Source of the DNA: Pseudomonas aylmerensis
Lineage (GTDB): Bacteria; Pseudomonadota; Gammaproteobacteria; Pseudomonadales; Pseudomonadaceae
NCBI RefSeq assembly: GCF_001702265.1
Contig: NZ_MAUE01000045.1
Location: 186,001-250,000, forward strand
Reading direction: 5' to 3'
Length of the DNA stretch: 64,000 nucleotides
Position 1 is the stretch's first letter; every line of letters begins with the position of its first letter. The notes under the pieces were generated by a model that had not been told where the DNA came from, made no database searches, and was given only the letters and a program-made list of their open reading frames with translations. Position numbers and translations under genes: made by a program. Shown here piece by piece: positions 24,992 through 33,040 of the stretch.

Positions 24992-25237
24992 ATGGCACGT
25001 AGACAATTTGCCCATCACGAAGCCGTTTCCGCCGTAGTACCGGGCGAAGGGGGCTACAGCGCCGCCGTCGCCGTCAAGGCACTGGATGGCATGGGCGCAC
25101 CGCAGTTTCACAAGATCCTGGATGGACAGAAGTTCAAGACCGCCTCTGACGCCGACGATGCAGCGACGCTGCAACTGGAATGCCTGGTCGATGTGGACGA
25201 AGACGGTCAACTGAGCTGGGCCTCTGCTGCCAACTGA
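24992..25237 (+). CDS. Small conserved-type hypothetical protein
   Basis: 81 residues, MARRQFAHHEAVSAVVPGEG onward, from the ATG at 24992 that follows CCAGGACCTGCAAC. The sequence is acidic towards the C-terminus and has no signal peptide or TM helix. I do not recognise a domain. The composition, with GC-rich third codon positions, agrees with a real gene. The same frame is open upstream to 24323 but crosses the ABM gene in another frame, so only the end is accepted. It is followed by a REPIN. Confidence 0.6.
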   Translation: MARRQFAHHEAVSAVVPGEGGYSAAVAVKALDGMGAPQFHKILDGQKFKTASDADDAATLQLECLVDVDEDGQLSWASAAN

Positions 25238-25260
25238 CTCAAGCACGCTGCTGATCCAAA

Positions 25261-25381
25261 TGTGGGCGCGGGCTTGTGTGGGTGCCGGGCTTGTCCGCGA
25301 TAGCAGCACCTCGGTTTTCCAGTGGCATCGAGGTGCTGCTATCGCAGGCAAGCCAGCTCCCACACAAGCCCGCTCGCACAG
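25261..25381. repeat. REPIN, shared-spacer type, nested
   Basis: The core GGGTGCCGGGCTTGTCCGCG faces TCGCAGGCAAGCCAGCTCCC. The spacer holds CACCTCGGTTTTCCAGTGGC, near-identical to copies at 16685 and 26074. Outer partial REP pieces flank both ends, giving a nested pair. Confidence 0.85.
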
Positions 25382-25398
25382 TTTTTATTGCTTGGCAG

Positions 25399-26031
25399 TC
25401 AGCGTGGCGTGGCGCCTGGGCGATACATCTTGAACAGTGCTTCCGGCCCCAACTGGAAGTAGTCCGCCGGGCCACCGCCACGCAGGATCGGCTCGGCAGC
25501 GGCGGTGTCGTAGATGCCGTCCTTGAGCAACCACTTGGCGATGTGCACCGCCACGACTTCGCCGAGCACCAGCCAGCTGGGTACCAACTGCTGATCAGCG
25601 CGCTGCAGTTGGATGATCTGCGTCACCTTGCACTCGAACGACACCGGACTTTCGCCCACACGGGGGACGCCGACGATTTTCGACGCCACCGGCGTCAGGC
25701 CGGACAATTCGAACTCATTCACCTCGGGCGATACGGCGGCGCAACTCTGGTTCATCTGCTCGGCCAGCGGGCGAGTGGCCAGGTTCCAGACAAACTCGCC
25801 GGTCTGCTCGATATTGTTCAGGCTGTCTTTGCGCCCGACACTGGAAAACCCAATGATCGGCGGAATGTAGTTGAAGGCATTGAAGAAACTGTAGGGCGCC
25901 AGGTTCAGGCGGCCCTCGCTGTCGTGTGACGAAATCCAGCCGATCGGCCGTGGGCCGACGATGGCATTGAAGGGGTCATGGGGCAGGCCGTGGCCGTTGG
26001 CGGGTTCGTAGAAATGGATATCGTCGGACAT
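25399..26031 (-). CDS. Flavin reductase-like FMN-binding protein
   Basis: 210 residues from the ATG at 26031. PRPIGWISSHDSEGRLNLAPYSFFNAFNYIPP (about 25-56; key part NLAPYSFFNAF) is the FMN-binding signature of the flavin reductase-like split-barrel family, and SCAAVSPEVNEFELSGL follows at the expected distance. Such proteins reduce flavin with NAD(P)H or act as FMN-dependent oxidoreductases in the cytosol. The gene sits between two closely related REPINs and has no operon partner. The substrate is unknown. Confidence 0.87.
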   Translation of the reverse strand: MSDDIHFYEPANGHGLPHDPFNAIVGPRPIGWISSHDSEGRLNLAPYSFFNAFNYIPPIIGFSSVGRKDSLNNIEQTGEFVWNLATRPLAEQMNQSCAAVSPEVNEFELSGLTPVASKIVGVPRVGESPVSFECKVTQIIQLQRADQQLVPSWLVLGEVVAVHIAKWLLKDGIYDTAAAEPILRGGGPADYFQLGPEALFKMYRPGATPR

Positions 26032-26073
26032 GACCTGTTCTGCTCTCGATTTCGGGATTTGCATCATACCCAA

Positions 26074-26192
26074 TGTGAGAGCGGGCTTGTGTGGGAGCCG
26101 GGCTTGCCCGCGATGCAGGCACCTCGGTTTTCAATTGCGCCGAGGTGATGCTATCGCAGGCAAGCCAGCTCCCACACAAGCCCGGTCCCACC
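26074..26192. repeat. REPIN, shared-spacer type
   Basis: It contains GGGAGCCGGGCTTGCCCGCG, a spacer with CACCTCGGTTTTCAATTGCG, then ATCGCAGGCAAGCCAGCTCC. Apart from a few bases it is the same as the copy at 16685-16810. Confidence 0.85.
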
Positions 26193-26213
26193 ATTTTTTA
26201 CCGCGACAGACAG

Positions 26214-27533
26214 TTAGTCCGTAGTGATGCGCGAGTGCTTGCGGGTGTCCTTCATGGTCACGTAGACCACCAGCGACACCGCGATACACGCGGTCACGTA
26301 CCAGTAGTAGCCGGTTTCCATGCCGATGCTCTTGAACCACAGCGCAATGTATTCGGCGGTACCGCCGAAGATCGACACGGTCAGGGCATACGGCAGGCCT
26401 ACGCCCAGTGCACGGATTTCAGTCGGGAACAGCTCGGCTTTCACCACTGCGTTGATAGAGGTGTAGCCGCTGACGATGATCAATGCCGCCATGATCAGGA
26501 AGAACGCGCCCCACCAGGTCTGGATGGTGTGCAGGGTGGTGAGGATCGGCACAGTGAACAGGGTGCCGAGGACGCCGAAGGCAATCAGGATGGGTCGGCG
26601 GCCGACTTTATCCGACAGCCCGCCGATGATCGGCTGCAGGCACATGAACAGGAACAGGGTGGCTGCGGAAATCGTGGTGGAGTCGGAAATGCTCATGCCG
26701 ACGGTGTTCACCAGGTACTTCTGCATGTAGGTGGTGTAGGTGTAGAAGGCCAGGGTACCGCCCATGGTCAGGCCAACCACGGTCATCAGTTCCTTGGGGT
26801 GACGCATCAAGGTGCGCATTGCGCTTTCCTTGGCTTTTTCCTTCTTGGTGAACGACTCGGTTTCTTCCATGCCGCGACGCAGGTACAGCGCGACCACCGC
26901 ACACAGGGCGCCGATGGCGAACGGGATACGCCAGCCCCAGTCGTACAGCTGCTCGGTAGTGAGGGTCTGTTGCAGCACGATCAGCACGCCAAGGGCGATG
27001 AGCTGGCCAGAGATCAGGGTCACGTATTGGAAGCTGGAGTAGAAACCACGACGTTCCTTGGTCGCCATCTCGCTGAGGTAAGTGGCGGAGGTACCGTATT
27101 CGCCACCGACCGACAGGCCCTGCAGCAGACGGGCAAAGACCAGCAGGATCGGCGCACCGATGCCGATGATTTCATAGCCCGGGCTCAGGGCAATCAGCAA
27201 CGAGCCGAAGCACATCAGGTAGACCGATGCCATCAGCGCCTTTTTACGTCCGACTTTGTCGGCATACAGGCCCATCAGCCAGCCGCCGATCGGGCGCATC
27301 AGGAAGCCCACGGCAAAAATTGCGGCGGTGTTGAGCAGTTGGGCGGTCGTGTCGCCTTTCGGGAAGAAGGTTTTTGCGAAGTACAGCGAGAAAGCGGCGT
27401 AGACGTACCAGTCGTACCACTCGACCATGTTGCCGACGGAGCCACTGAAAATCGATTTGATCCGGCTGGAGGTGGTGCGTTCTTTCGCCGGCGCGGCCGC
27501 CGACCCCAGAGGCAAGGTGTTGGAGTTATCCAT
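26214..27533 (-). CDS. MFS alpha-ketoglutarate / dicarboxylate permease (MHS family)
   Basis: 439 residues with twelve hydrophobic helices. The MHS-family start GSVGNMVEWYDWYVYAAFSLYF, the loop 2-3 motif GLYADKVGRKKAL and LQGLSVGGEYGTSATYLSE are clear, as is the second half GGLSDKVGRRPIL. Relatives are KgtP (alpha-ketoglutarate), ShiA and ProP proton symporters; the closest match by context is PA5530, which imports C5-dicarboxylates in P. aeruginosa under MifS/MifR and RpoN. Here the permease lies directly beside a DctD-like regulator and its sensor, behind a sigma-54 promoter, which supports alpha-ketoglutarate as substrate. Confidence 0.87.
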   Translation of the reverse strand: MDNSNTLPLGSAAAPAKERTTSSRIKSIFSGSVGNMVEWYDWYVYAAFSLYFAKTFFPKGDTTAQLLNTAAIFAVGFLMRPIGGWLMGLYADKVGRKKALMASVYLMCFGSLLIALSPGYEIIGIGAPILLVFARLLQGLSVGGEYGTSATYLSEMATKERRGFYSSFQYVTLISGQLIALGVLIVLQQTLTTEQLYDWGWRIPFAIGALCAVVALYLRRGMEETESFTKKEKAKESAMRTLMRHPKELMTVVGLTMGGTLAFYTYTTYMQKYLVNTVGMSISDSTTISAATLFLFMCLQPIIGGLSDKVGRRPILIAFGVLGTLFTVPILTTLHTIQTWWGAFFLIMAALIIVSGYTSINAVVKAELFPTEIRALGVGLPYALTVSIFGGTAEYIALWFKSIGMETGYYWYVTACIAVSLVVYVTMKDTRKHSRITTD

Positions 27534-27596
27534 TCAAGGATCCTTCATCTAGTTGTTTTTATGGAGCGTGCGCGAGCACAGCCTGTCCGGGGCTAT

Positions 27597-27613
27597 AGCA
27601 GGAGCTGTGCCAA
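27597..27613 (-). promoter_or_regulatory. Sigma-54 (-24/-12) promoter of the MFS permease gene
   Basis: On the minus strand TTGGCACAGCTCCTGCT carries GG and GC exactly ten bases apart, matching TGGCACG-N4-TTGCW. Transcription would start near 27586, about 53 bases before the permease ATG. The neighbouring regulator has a sigma-54 activator domain. Confidence 0.8.
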
Positions 27614-27655
27614 GCCGGGGGAGGCCCGGTCTAGAAGGGGTGGGGGATTTTTTTG

Positions 27656-27669
27656 AGCGGAAAGCCGCT
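27656..27669. promoter_or_regulatory. Candidate activator site 1 (palindrome)
   Basis: AGCGGAAAGCCGCT: five-base arms AGCGG/CCGCT around AAAG, about 45 bases upstream of the sigma-54 promoter. It is paired with an almost identical site 32 bases away. Confidence 0.68.
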
Positions 27670-27687
27670 GATGATTTTTGAGTGGTG

Positions 27688-27701
27688 AGCGGAAATCCGC
27701 T
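27688..27701. promoter_or_regulatory. Candidate activator site 2 (palindrome)
   Basis: AGCGGAAATCCGCT differs from site 1 in one central base. The 32-base offset is close to three helical turns, so both sites lie on the same DNA face, as is usual for dimers of a sigma-54 activator forming a hexamer. Confidence 0.68.
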
Positions 27702-27710
27702 TATGGCGGC

Positions 27711-27775
27711 CGTCCAGCTCCCACACTTGAATGTATTCGCAGATCAAAATGGAGGCGCTGGCTTGCCTGTAATGA
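27711..27775. repeat. Decayed REP pair
   Basis: Remnants CCAGCTCCCACA and GGCGCTGGCTTGCCTG face each other but no longer pair well. They lie between the candidate activator sites and the end of the regulator gene. Confidence 0.4.
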
Positions 27776-27792
27776 GGCCCTCAAAGGGTCCC

Positions 27793-29127
27793 TCAATCGA
27801 TCGAGAGAAACATTTCCCGGGTCAGTCCATGGCGCTGCATCTTTTCATTGAAAGTGCGCCGTGGCAGTTGCAGCTCGGCCAGCACCGCCTTGATATCGCC
27901 CTTGTGCCGGGTCAACGCGGCTTTCAGGCAGTGCGCCTCAAACGCTTCCTGCTGCGCCGCCAGCGATTGCCCAGCCTCGATACCTTCCGGCTCAGGCTCG
28001 CCCAACCCCAGCACCTGGCGTTCAGCGAAGTTGGCCAGCTCGCGCACATTGCCCGGCCAGTCGTGGCTGAGCAGCCGTCCCAGTTGCGCGCCGCTCAAGG
28101 GTTCGACGCTACGGCCCAGGCGTTCGGCAGCGCTTTGGGCGAAGTGATCGAACAGCAGCGGGATATCTTCACGACGTTCGCGCAGCGCAGGCAGGCGCAG
28201 TTGCGCGACGTTCAACCGATAGGCCAGGTCTTCGCGAAAGCGTCCGGCGCGGGCTTCTTCGAGCAAATCCGGCTTGGTGGCGGCGATGATGCGCAAGTCC
28301 ACATGAATGCTCTGGTTGGAGCCCAGCCGTTCGAGCTTCTGCTCCTGCAGCACCCGCAGCAGTTTCACCTGCTGGGCGAGGGGCATGCTTTCGATTTCAT
28401 CGAGAAACAGCGTGCCGCCGTGGGCGTACTCGAGTTTGCCGATGCGCTTGCCCTGGGCGCCGGTGAAGGCGCCGCTTTCGTGGCCGAACAACTCGGCCTC
28501 GAACAACTGCTCGGGGATCGCCGCGCAGTTGAGGGCCACGAACGGCTTCTTGGCGCGCGGGCCGAAATCATGCAGGCAACGGGCGACCAACTCCTTGCCG
28601 CTGCCGGTCTCGCCTCGGATCAATACGTTGACCGGCAGCGTCGCCAGGTCCAGTACTTGCCGACGCAGATTCTGCAGGCCGCGCGACACACCGAGCAGGC
28701 TGGACTCCAACTGCGCCCGATGATCGGCCTGTTGATGCAGGCGGCGGTTTTCGAGGATCAGCCCGCGCTTGTCCAGCGCGCGGCGCAGGCTGTTGAGCAG
28801 GGCGTCGGGGCTGAAGGGTTTCTCGAGGAAGTCGTAGGCCCCGTCGCGCATGGCCTCGACAGCCATGGGCACGTCGCCATGACCGGTCAGCAGGATGACC
28901 GGCAGGTCGGCGTCGCGGCGTTGCACTTCGGCCAGCAGTTCCAGGCCACTGAGACCGGGCATGCGCACATCGCTGAGGATCACCCCGGGGAAATCCTTGG
29001 GCAGCCGCGCCAGGCATTCCTCGGCACGGCTGAACAGTTGCACGTCAAACCCTGACAGGCTCAGCCATTGTTCGACGGCCGTGCGAATACTGGCTTCGTC
29101 ATCGACCACAATCACTGCATTCAACAT
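27793..29127 (-). CDS. NtrC/DctD-family sigma-54 response regulator (MifR-like)
   Basis: 444 residues. The receiver (about 1-120) has D9-D10 and phospho-acceptor D53 in VILSDVRMPG. The AAA+ domain (about 145-375) shows Walker A GETGSGKE, the sigma-54-contact loop GAFTGA (in ESGAFTGAQGKR), Walker B GTLFLDEIE and the R-finger region. The C-terminal Fis-type helix-turn-helix is KGDIKAVLAELQLPRRTFNEKMQ. The start overlaps the stop of the upstream sensor gene by seven bases. It probably activates the permease gene from the palindromes at 27656 and 27688. DctD is the other family name; I prefer MifR-like because the target is a KgtP-type permease. Confidence 0.88.
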   Translation of the reverse strand: MLNAVIVVDDEASIRTAVEQWLSLSGFDVQLFSRAEECLARLPKDFPGVILSDVRMPGLSGLELLAEVQRRDADLPVILLTGHGDVPMAVEAMRDGAYDFLEKPFSPDALLNSLRRALDKRGLILENRRLHQQADHRAQLESSLLGVSRGLQNLRRQVLDLATLPVNVLIRGETGSGKELVARCLHDFGPRAKKPFVALNCAAIPEQLFEAELFGHESGAFTGAQGKRIGKLEYAHGGTLFLDEIESMPLAQQVKLLRVLQEQKLERLGSNQSIHVDLRIIAATKPDLLEEARAGRFREDLAYRLNVAQLRLPALRERREDIPLLFDHFAQSAAERLGRSVEPLSGAQLGRLLSHDWPGNVRELANFAERQVLGLGEPEPEGIEAGQSLAAQQEAFEAHCLKAALTRHKGDIKAVLAELQLPRRTFNEKMQRHGLTREMFLSID

Positions 29128-30887
29128 AGGTCCGGCGTCTCCAGCGCGATGGGCAAGGTCAAGGTAAACACCGCGCCGTCGCCACGGTTGCCGGCACTCA
29201 GGCGCCCGCCCAATTCGTGCACGATCGCGTAGGACACCGCCAGCCCGAGGCCGAGCCCGTCACCCACCGGCTTGGTGGTGAAGAACGGGTCGAACACATT
29301 GTTCAGGTGCTCCTCGGCAATGCCACCGCCGCTGTCGCTGACGGTCAGTTGCCACAATTGCTGATCGGCGTGCAGGCGGATTTCCAGGCGTTTGCGCGGC
29401 TTGTCGGCCATCGCATCAAGGGCATTGCGCAGCAGGTTGATCAGCACTTGTTCAAGGCGGATCGCATCGCCACGCACCCAGGCCGGGCGGGTCAGGTCCA
29501 GCACCACGCCGATGGCTTCGTCGCGCAGGCGCGCATCGAGCAGGTGCAAGGATTGGTCGACCACCGTGGCCAGGTCCAAGCGCTCGCGCAGGCCGCTGGG
29601 GCTCTTGCGCGCGAAGGTCTTGAGATGGCCGGTGAGCGCGGCCATGCGCGTGAGCATTTCGTCGAGCGGGGTCAGGGCCTTGTAGGCATCGTCCACCCGC
29701 CCATGGTCGAGCAGCAGGCGCAGGGTCGCCAACTGCATACGCTGGGCGGTCAGCGGCTGGTTGATTTCATGCGCGAGGGCGGCGGACATCTGCCCCAGCG
29801 CCGCCAATTTGGCCGATTGCACCAAACCGTCCTGGGCGGTGCGCAGGGCCTGGGTGCGCTCTTCCACCAGTTGTTCGAGTTCTTCGCGGCTGCGCTGGCG
29901 CAAGCGGGCCAGGCGCCAGCGCTGCGTGAGAAACAGCACCAGGAACACCAATGCCAGCCAGGAGCCGGCAGCGGCCAGGCCGGCGTTGCGCTGGTCTTCA
30001 AAGGCGAACTGGGGTTTGCGCAACAAGTGCAGGGTCCAGCCCTCGGCCTTGAGCGGCAGCGACTCCCAGATGTAATTGGCATTGCCGTCGGGGCCGTTGA
30101 CGCGCATCAGGTGGCTGTTTTCGTCAAAGCGTTGCAGCACCTGGGTTTCCAGCGGCTGCAGGTGTTTCTTGTCGTATTGGCGAGTGGCCTTGAGTTCGAC
30201 AAGATCGTTCGCCGACAGCGGCCGCAGGTTGCGATATCGCCAGCCCGGCTGGTTGGCAATAAACACGATGCCGCGTGCATCGCTGACCAGCAGCAGGTCA
30301 TTGCCCTGCGCCCACTCGCGTTCCAGCTCGGGGAATTCCAGCTTGACCACCATCGCGCCGAGGAACTGCTCGTGTTCATCCAGCACCGCGCTGGAGAGAA
30401 AATACCCCGGCACGCCGGTGGTCACGCCCACCGCATAAAACCGCCCGGTGCCCTGGCTCAGGGTTTGGCTGAAATACGGTCGAAACGCGTAGTTGTGCCC
30501 GACATAACTGCTCGGCAGGTTCCAGTTGCTGGCGGCCACGGCCAGGCCGGTGCGGTCCATCAACTCCAGGGTGGAGGACTGCGCGGCGCCGTTGATGCGC
30601 TCCAGTTTGCGGTTGAGCAGGTCTTGGGTCGTGGCTTGCAGCGGGCCCTTCAAGGCGTTGATCATTTCCGAGTCCAGCGCCAGCACGGCGGGCAGGGCGC
30701 GGTAGCGTTCGATCAGGGTGTGCAGCGAATTGGCGTACAGCGCCAGTTGCTGATTGGCACGTGCGGCATCATCCACCAGGGCCTGGCGCTCGGCATGACG
30801 GGTGGCCAAGGCCGCGGCCAGTACGGCACCGGCAATGATCAGCAAAGAGTAGAAAGTCAGTCGCAGGGGGCGAGGGATCACGATCAT
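29121..30887 (-). CDS. DctB-like sensor histidine kinase (MifS-like)
   Basis: 588 residues from the ATG at 30887; the frame extends 14 codons upstream without a Shine-Dalgarno sequence. TM1 (about 10-30) and TM2 (about 285-305) enclose a large periplasmic dCache-type domain containing YVGHNYAFRPYFSQTLSQGTGRFYAVG, the dicarboxylate-binding pattern known in DctB. A coiled coil (about 310-360) precedes the H box ALAHEINQPL with H373, NLLRNALDAM, and DSGGGI plus GDGLGLGLAVSY. It should sense extracellular alpha-ketoglutarate or a related dicarboxylate and phosphorylate the overlapping regulator. Confidence 0.88.
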   Translation of the reverse strand: MIVIPRPLRLTFYSLLIIAGAVLAAALATRHAERQALVDDAARANQQLALYANSLHTLIERYRALPAVLALDSEMINALKGPLQATTQDLLNRKLERINGAAQSSTLELMDRTGLAVAASNWNLPSSYVGHNYAFRPYFSQTLSQGTGRFYAVGVTTGVPGYFLSSAVLDEHEQFLGAMVVKLEFPELEREWAQGNDLLLVSDARGIVFIANQPGWRYRNLRPLSANDLVELKATRQYDKKHLQPLETQVLQRFDENSHLMRVNGPDGNANYIWESLPLKAEGWTLHLLRKPQFAFEDQRNAGLAAAGSWLALVFLVLFLTQRWRLARLRQRSREELEQLVEERTQALRTAQDGLVQSAKLAALGQMSAALAHEINQPLTAQRMQLATLRLLLDHGRVDDAYKALTPLDEMLTRMAALTGHLKTFARKSPSGLRERLDLATVVDQSLHLLDARLRDEAIGVVLDLTRPAWVRGDAIRLEQVLINLLRNALDAMADKPRKRLEIRLHADQQLWQLTVSDSGGGIAEEHLNNVFDPFFTTKPVGDGLGLGLAVSYAIVHELGGRLSAGNRGDGAVFTLTLPIALETPDLC

Positions 30888-30992
30888 ACGATGATGAGCA
30901 GGCACAGTAAGGGGAGAGCACCATAGCATGCGCGGCTTGGATCTTGTGGTGAGGGGCTGTTGTGGCTGATGGGGAGAGTGGGCTGGTGCGGC

Positions 30993-31045
30993 GAGCAGGC
31001 TTCTTGTGGTGAGCAGGCTTCTTGGGTGAGCGGGCTTCTTGTGGT
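30993..31045. repeat. Tandem 17-18 base REP-derived repeats
   Basis: Three head-to-tail units, GAGCAGGCTTCTTGTGGT, GAGCAGGCTTCTTGGGT and GAGCGGGCTTCTTGTGGT, run directly into the left arm of the REPIN at 31041. They look like slipped copies of a REP head. Confidence 0.75.
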
Positions 31046-31174
31046 GAGCGGGCTTGCCCCGCGTTGGGCTGCGAAGCGGCCCCCAAAACCAGGCAATGCG
31101 GTTTGACCTGAAGGAATGCGGTGATCTTTATGGGGCCGCTTCGCAGCCCAACGCGGGGCAAGCCCGCTCGCCAC
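31041..31174. repeat. Long REPIN, GCCCCGCGTTGG class
   Basis: Two arms of 43 bases (31041-31083 and 31132-31174) are complementary with a single mismatch, enclosing 48 bases. The core GAGCGGGCTTGCCCCGCGTT differs from the other REPINs in the window, making a third class. With the tandem repeats and the fumarase terminator it accounts for most of the 413-base gap between the sensor kinase gene and fumA; the rest shows no gene. Confidence 0.88.
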
Positions 31175-31246
31175 AATAAACGCAATTGCCAAGACGCGCG
31201 TGCCAGGCATGACAAGCCCGCTTGCCACAGGTGAAACAGCAGGCAA

Positions 31247-31281
31247 TAAAAAAGCGACCGGGCCATGGGCCGCGGTCGCTT
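31247..31281 (-). terminator. Rho-independent terminator of fumA
   Basis: On the minus strand AAGCGACCG and CGGTCGCTT form a nine-pair stem around a twelve-base loop that itself can pair, followed by TTTTTATTG. It begins about 20 bases after the fumA stop. Confidence 0.86.
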
Positions 31282-31300
31282 CAGTCTTGCGGGAGGGTGC

Positions 31301-32824
31301 TTACTGCACTTCTACCGCCAGGCTTTCACTGATCTTTTTCTGCCAGATGGCAGGACCGGTGATATGGACGGATTCGCCCTTGCTGTCCACCGCAACGGTA
31401 ACCGGCATGTCCTTCACGTCGAACTCGTAGATCGCTTCCATGCCCAGTTCGGCGAAGGCGACAACGCGCGACTTCTTGATGGCTTGCGCCACCAGGTAAG
31501 CAGCGCCGCCCACGGCCATCAGGTACACGGCCTTGTGGTCCTTGATCGCTTCGATTGCGGTCGGGCCGCGCTCGGATTTGCCGATCATGCCCAGCAGGCC
31601 GGTTTGCTCGAGGATCTGACGGGTGAACTTGTCCATCCGCGTGGCGGTGGTAGGACCGGCTGGGCCAACCACTTCTTCGCGCACCGGATCAACGGGGCCG
31701 ACGTAGTAGATAAAGCGACCCTTGAGGTCCACCGGCAGGGTTTCACCCTTGTTCAGCATCTCGACCATGCGCTTGTGCGCGGCGTCACGACCGGTGAGCA
31801 TCTTGCCGTTGAGCAACACGGTTTCGCCCGGCTTCCAGCTCTGCACTTCTTCCGGGGTCAGGGTGTCGAGGTTGACGCGACGGGCCGACGGGCCAGCTTC
31901 CCAGACGATCTCCGGGTAGGCGTCCAACGGTGGCGCTTCCAGCGACGCCGGGCCCGAACCGTCGAGCACGAAGTGTGCGTGACGGGTGGCGGCGCAGTTG
32001 GGGATCATGCACACCGGCAGCGAGGCGGCGTGGGTCGGGTAGTCCATGATCTTCACGTCGAGCACGGTGGTCAGGCCACCCAGGCCCTGGGCGCCGATGC
32101 CCAGTTGGTTGACCTTCTCGAACAGCTCCAGGCGCATCTCTTCGATACGGTTCTGCGGGCCGCGCTTTTTCAGCTCGTGGATGTCGATGGATTCCATCAA
32201 CACTTCCTTGGCCATCACGGCAGCTTTCTCGGCGGTGCCGCCGATGCCGATGCCGAGCATGCCCGGTGGGCACCAGCCGGCGCCCATGGTCGGAACGGTC
32301 TTGAGCACCCAGTCGACGATCGAGTCGGACGGGTTGAGCATGGCCATTTTCGACTTGTTCTCGGAACCGCCGCCCTTGGCCGCCACATCCACTTCCACGG
32401 TGTTACCCGGGACGACGGAGTAATGGATCACGGCCGGGGTGTTGTCCTTGGTGTTTTTACGCGCACCGGCCGGGTCGGCGAGGATCGATGCACGCAGGAC
32501 GTTTTCCGGCAGGTTGTAGGCGCGACGCACGCCTTCGTTGATCATGTCGTCCAGGCCCATGGTGGCGCCATCCCAACGCACGTCCATGCCCACGCGCACG
32601 AACACGGTAACGATACCGGTGTCCTGGCAGATCGGGCGATGGCCGGTGGCGCACATGCGTGAGTTGATCAGGATCTGCGCCATGGAGTCACGGGCTGCCG
32701 GCGATTCTTCGCGCAGGTAGGCCTCGTGCATCGCCTGGATGAAGTCAACGGGGTGGTAGTAGGAAATGAATTGCAGGGCGTCGGCAACGCTCTGAATCAG
32801 GTCGTCTTGCTTGATCACGGTCAT
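31301..32824 (-). CDS. fumA: Class I (iron-sulfur) fumarate hydratase
   Basis: 507 residues from the ATG at 32824 behind GAGGAG. The alpha-type domain (about 1-290) includes CQDTGIVTVFVRVG and the cluster cysteines in MCATGHRPICQD and AGWCPPGMLGIGIGG; the beta-type domain (about 330-507) includes PVDPVREEVVGPAGPTTATRMDKF. Both halves are fused, as in E. coli FumA/FumB. It hydrates fumarate to L-malate in the TCA cycle with a labile [4Fe-4S] cluster. The position next to ferredoxin reductase, enoyl-CoA hydratase and pyruvate kinase matches the PA4329-PA4333 region of P. aeruginosa. Confidence 0.95.
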   Translation of the reverse strand: MTVIKQDDLIQSVADALQFISYYHPVDFIQAMHEAYLREESPAARDSMAQILINSRMCATGHRPICQDTGIVTVFVRVGMDVRWDGATMGLDDMINEGVRRAYNLPENVLRASILADPAGARKNTKDNTPAVIHYSVVPGNTVEVDVAAKGGGSENKSKMAMLNPSDSIVDWVLKTVPTMGAGWCPPGMLGIGIGGTAEKAAVMAKEVLMESIDIHELKKRGPQNRIEEMRLELFEKVNQLGIGAQGLGGLTTVLDVKIMDYPTHAASLPVCMIPNCAATRHAHFVLDGSGPASLEAPPLDAYPEIVWEAGPSARRVNLDTLTPEEVQSWKPGETVLLNGKMLTGRDAAHKRMVEMLNKGETLPVDLKGRFIYYVGPVDPVREEVVGPAGPTTATRMDKFTRQILEQTGLLGMIGKSERGPTAIEAIKDHKAVYLMAVGGAAYLVAQAIKKSRVVAFAELGMEAIYEFDVKDMPVTVAVDSKGESVHITGPAIWQKKISESLAVEVQ

Positions 32825-33040
32825 GAGTCGCGCTCCTCTATAAGGGAACATTCAATAAAGGTGGGCTCAGTGTTGCATCGGTCGGCTGAGCTCACCTTTC
32901 CAAGGCACGCCAAAGTGGTGCAGGCGCGACGCTAAAAAGGCGCGGCAGTATAACCCGACGCGGTGGCCGATACACCCGACTATGGTCAAACTGTCGCAGG
33001 CGTGATTCCCTGTGCGCGCCCCTTGTGATTGAGTCCTTAT

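Noticed and set aside
24323..25237. Single long plus-strand gene covering the ABM-fold gene and the small protein
   Set aside because: The frame lacks a start signal and crosses the ABM gene in another frame; only its last 81 codons look coding.
30993..31045. Possible CRISPR array
   Set aside because: Units are 17-18 bases and directly adjacent without spacers; they are REP-derived tandem repeats and there are no cas genes.
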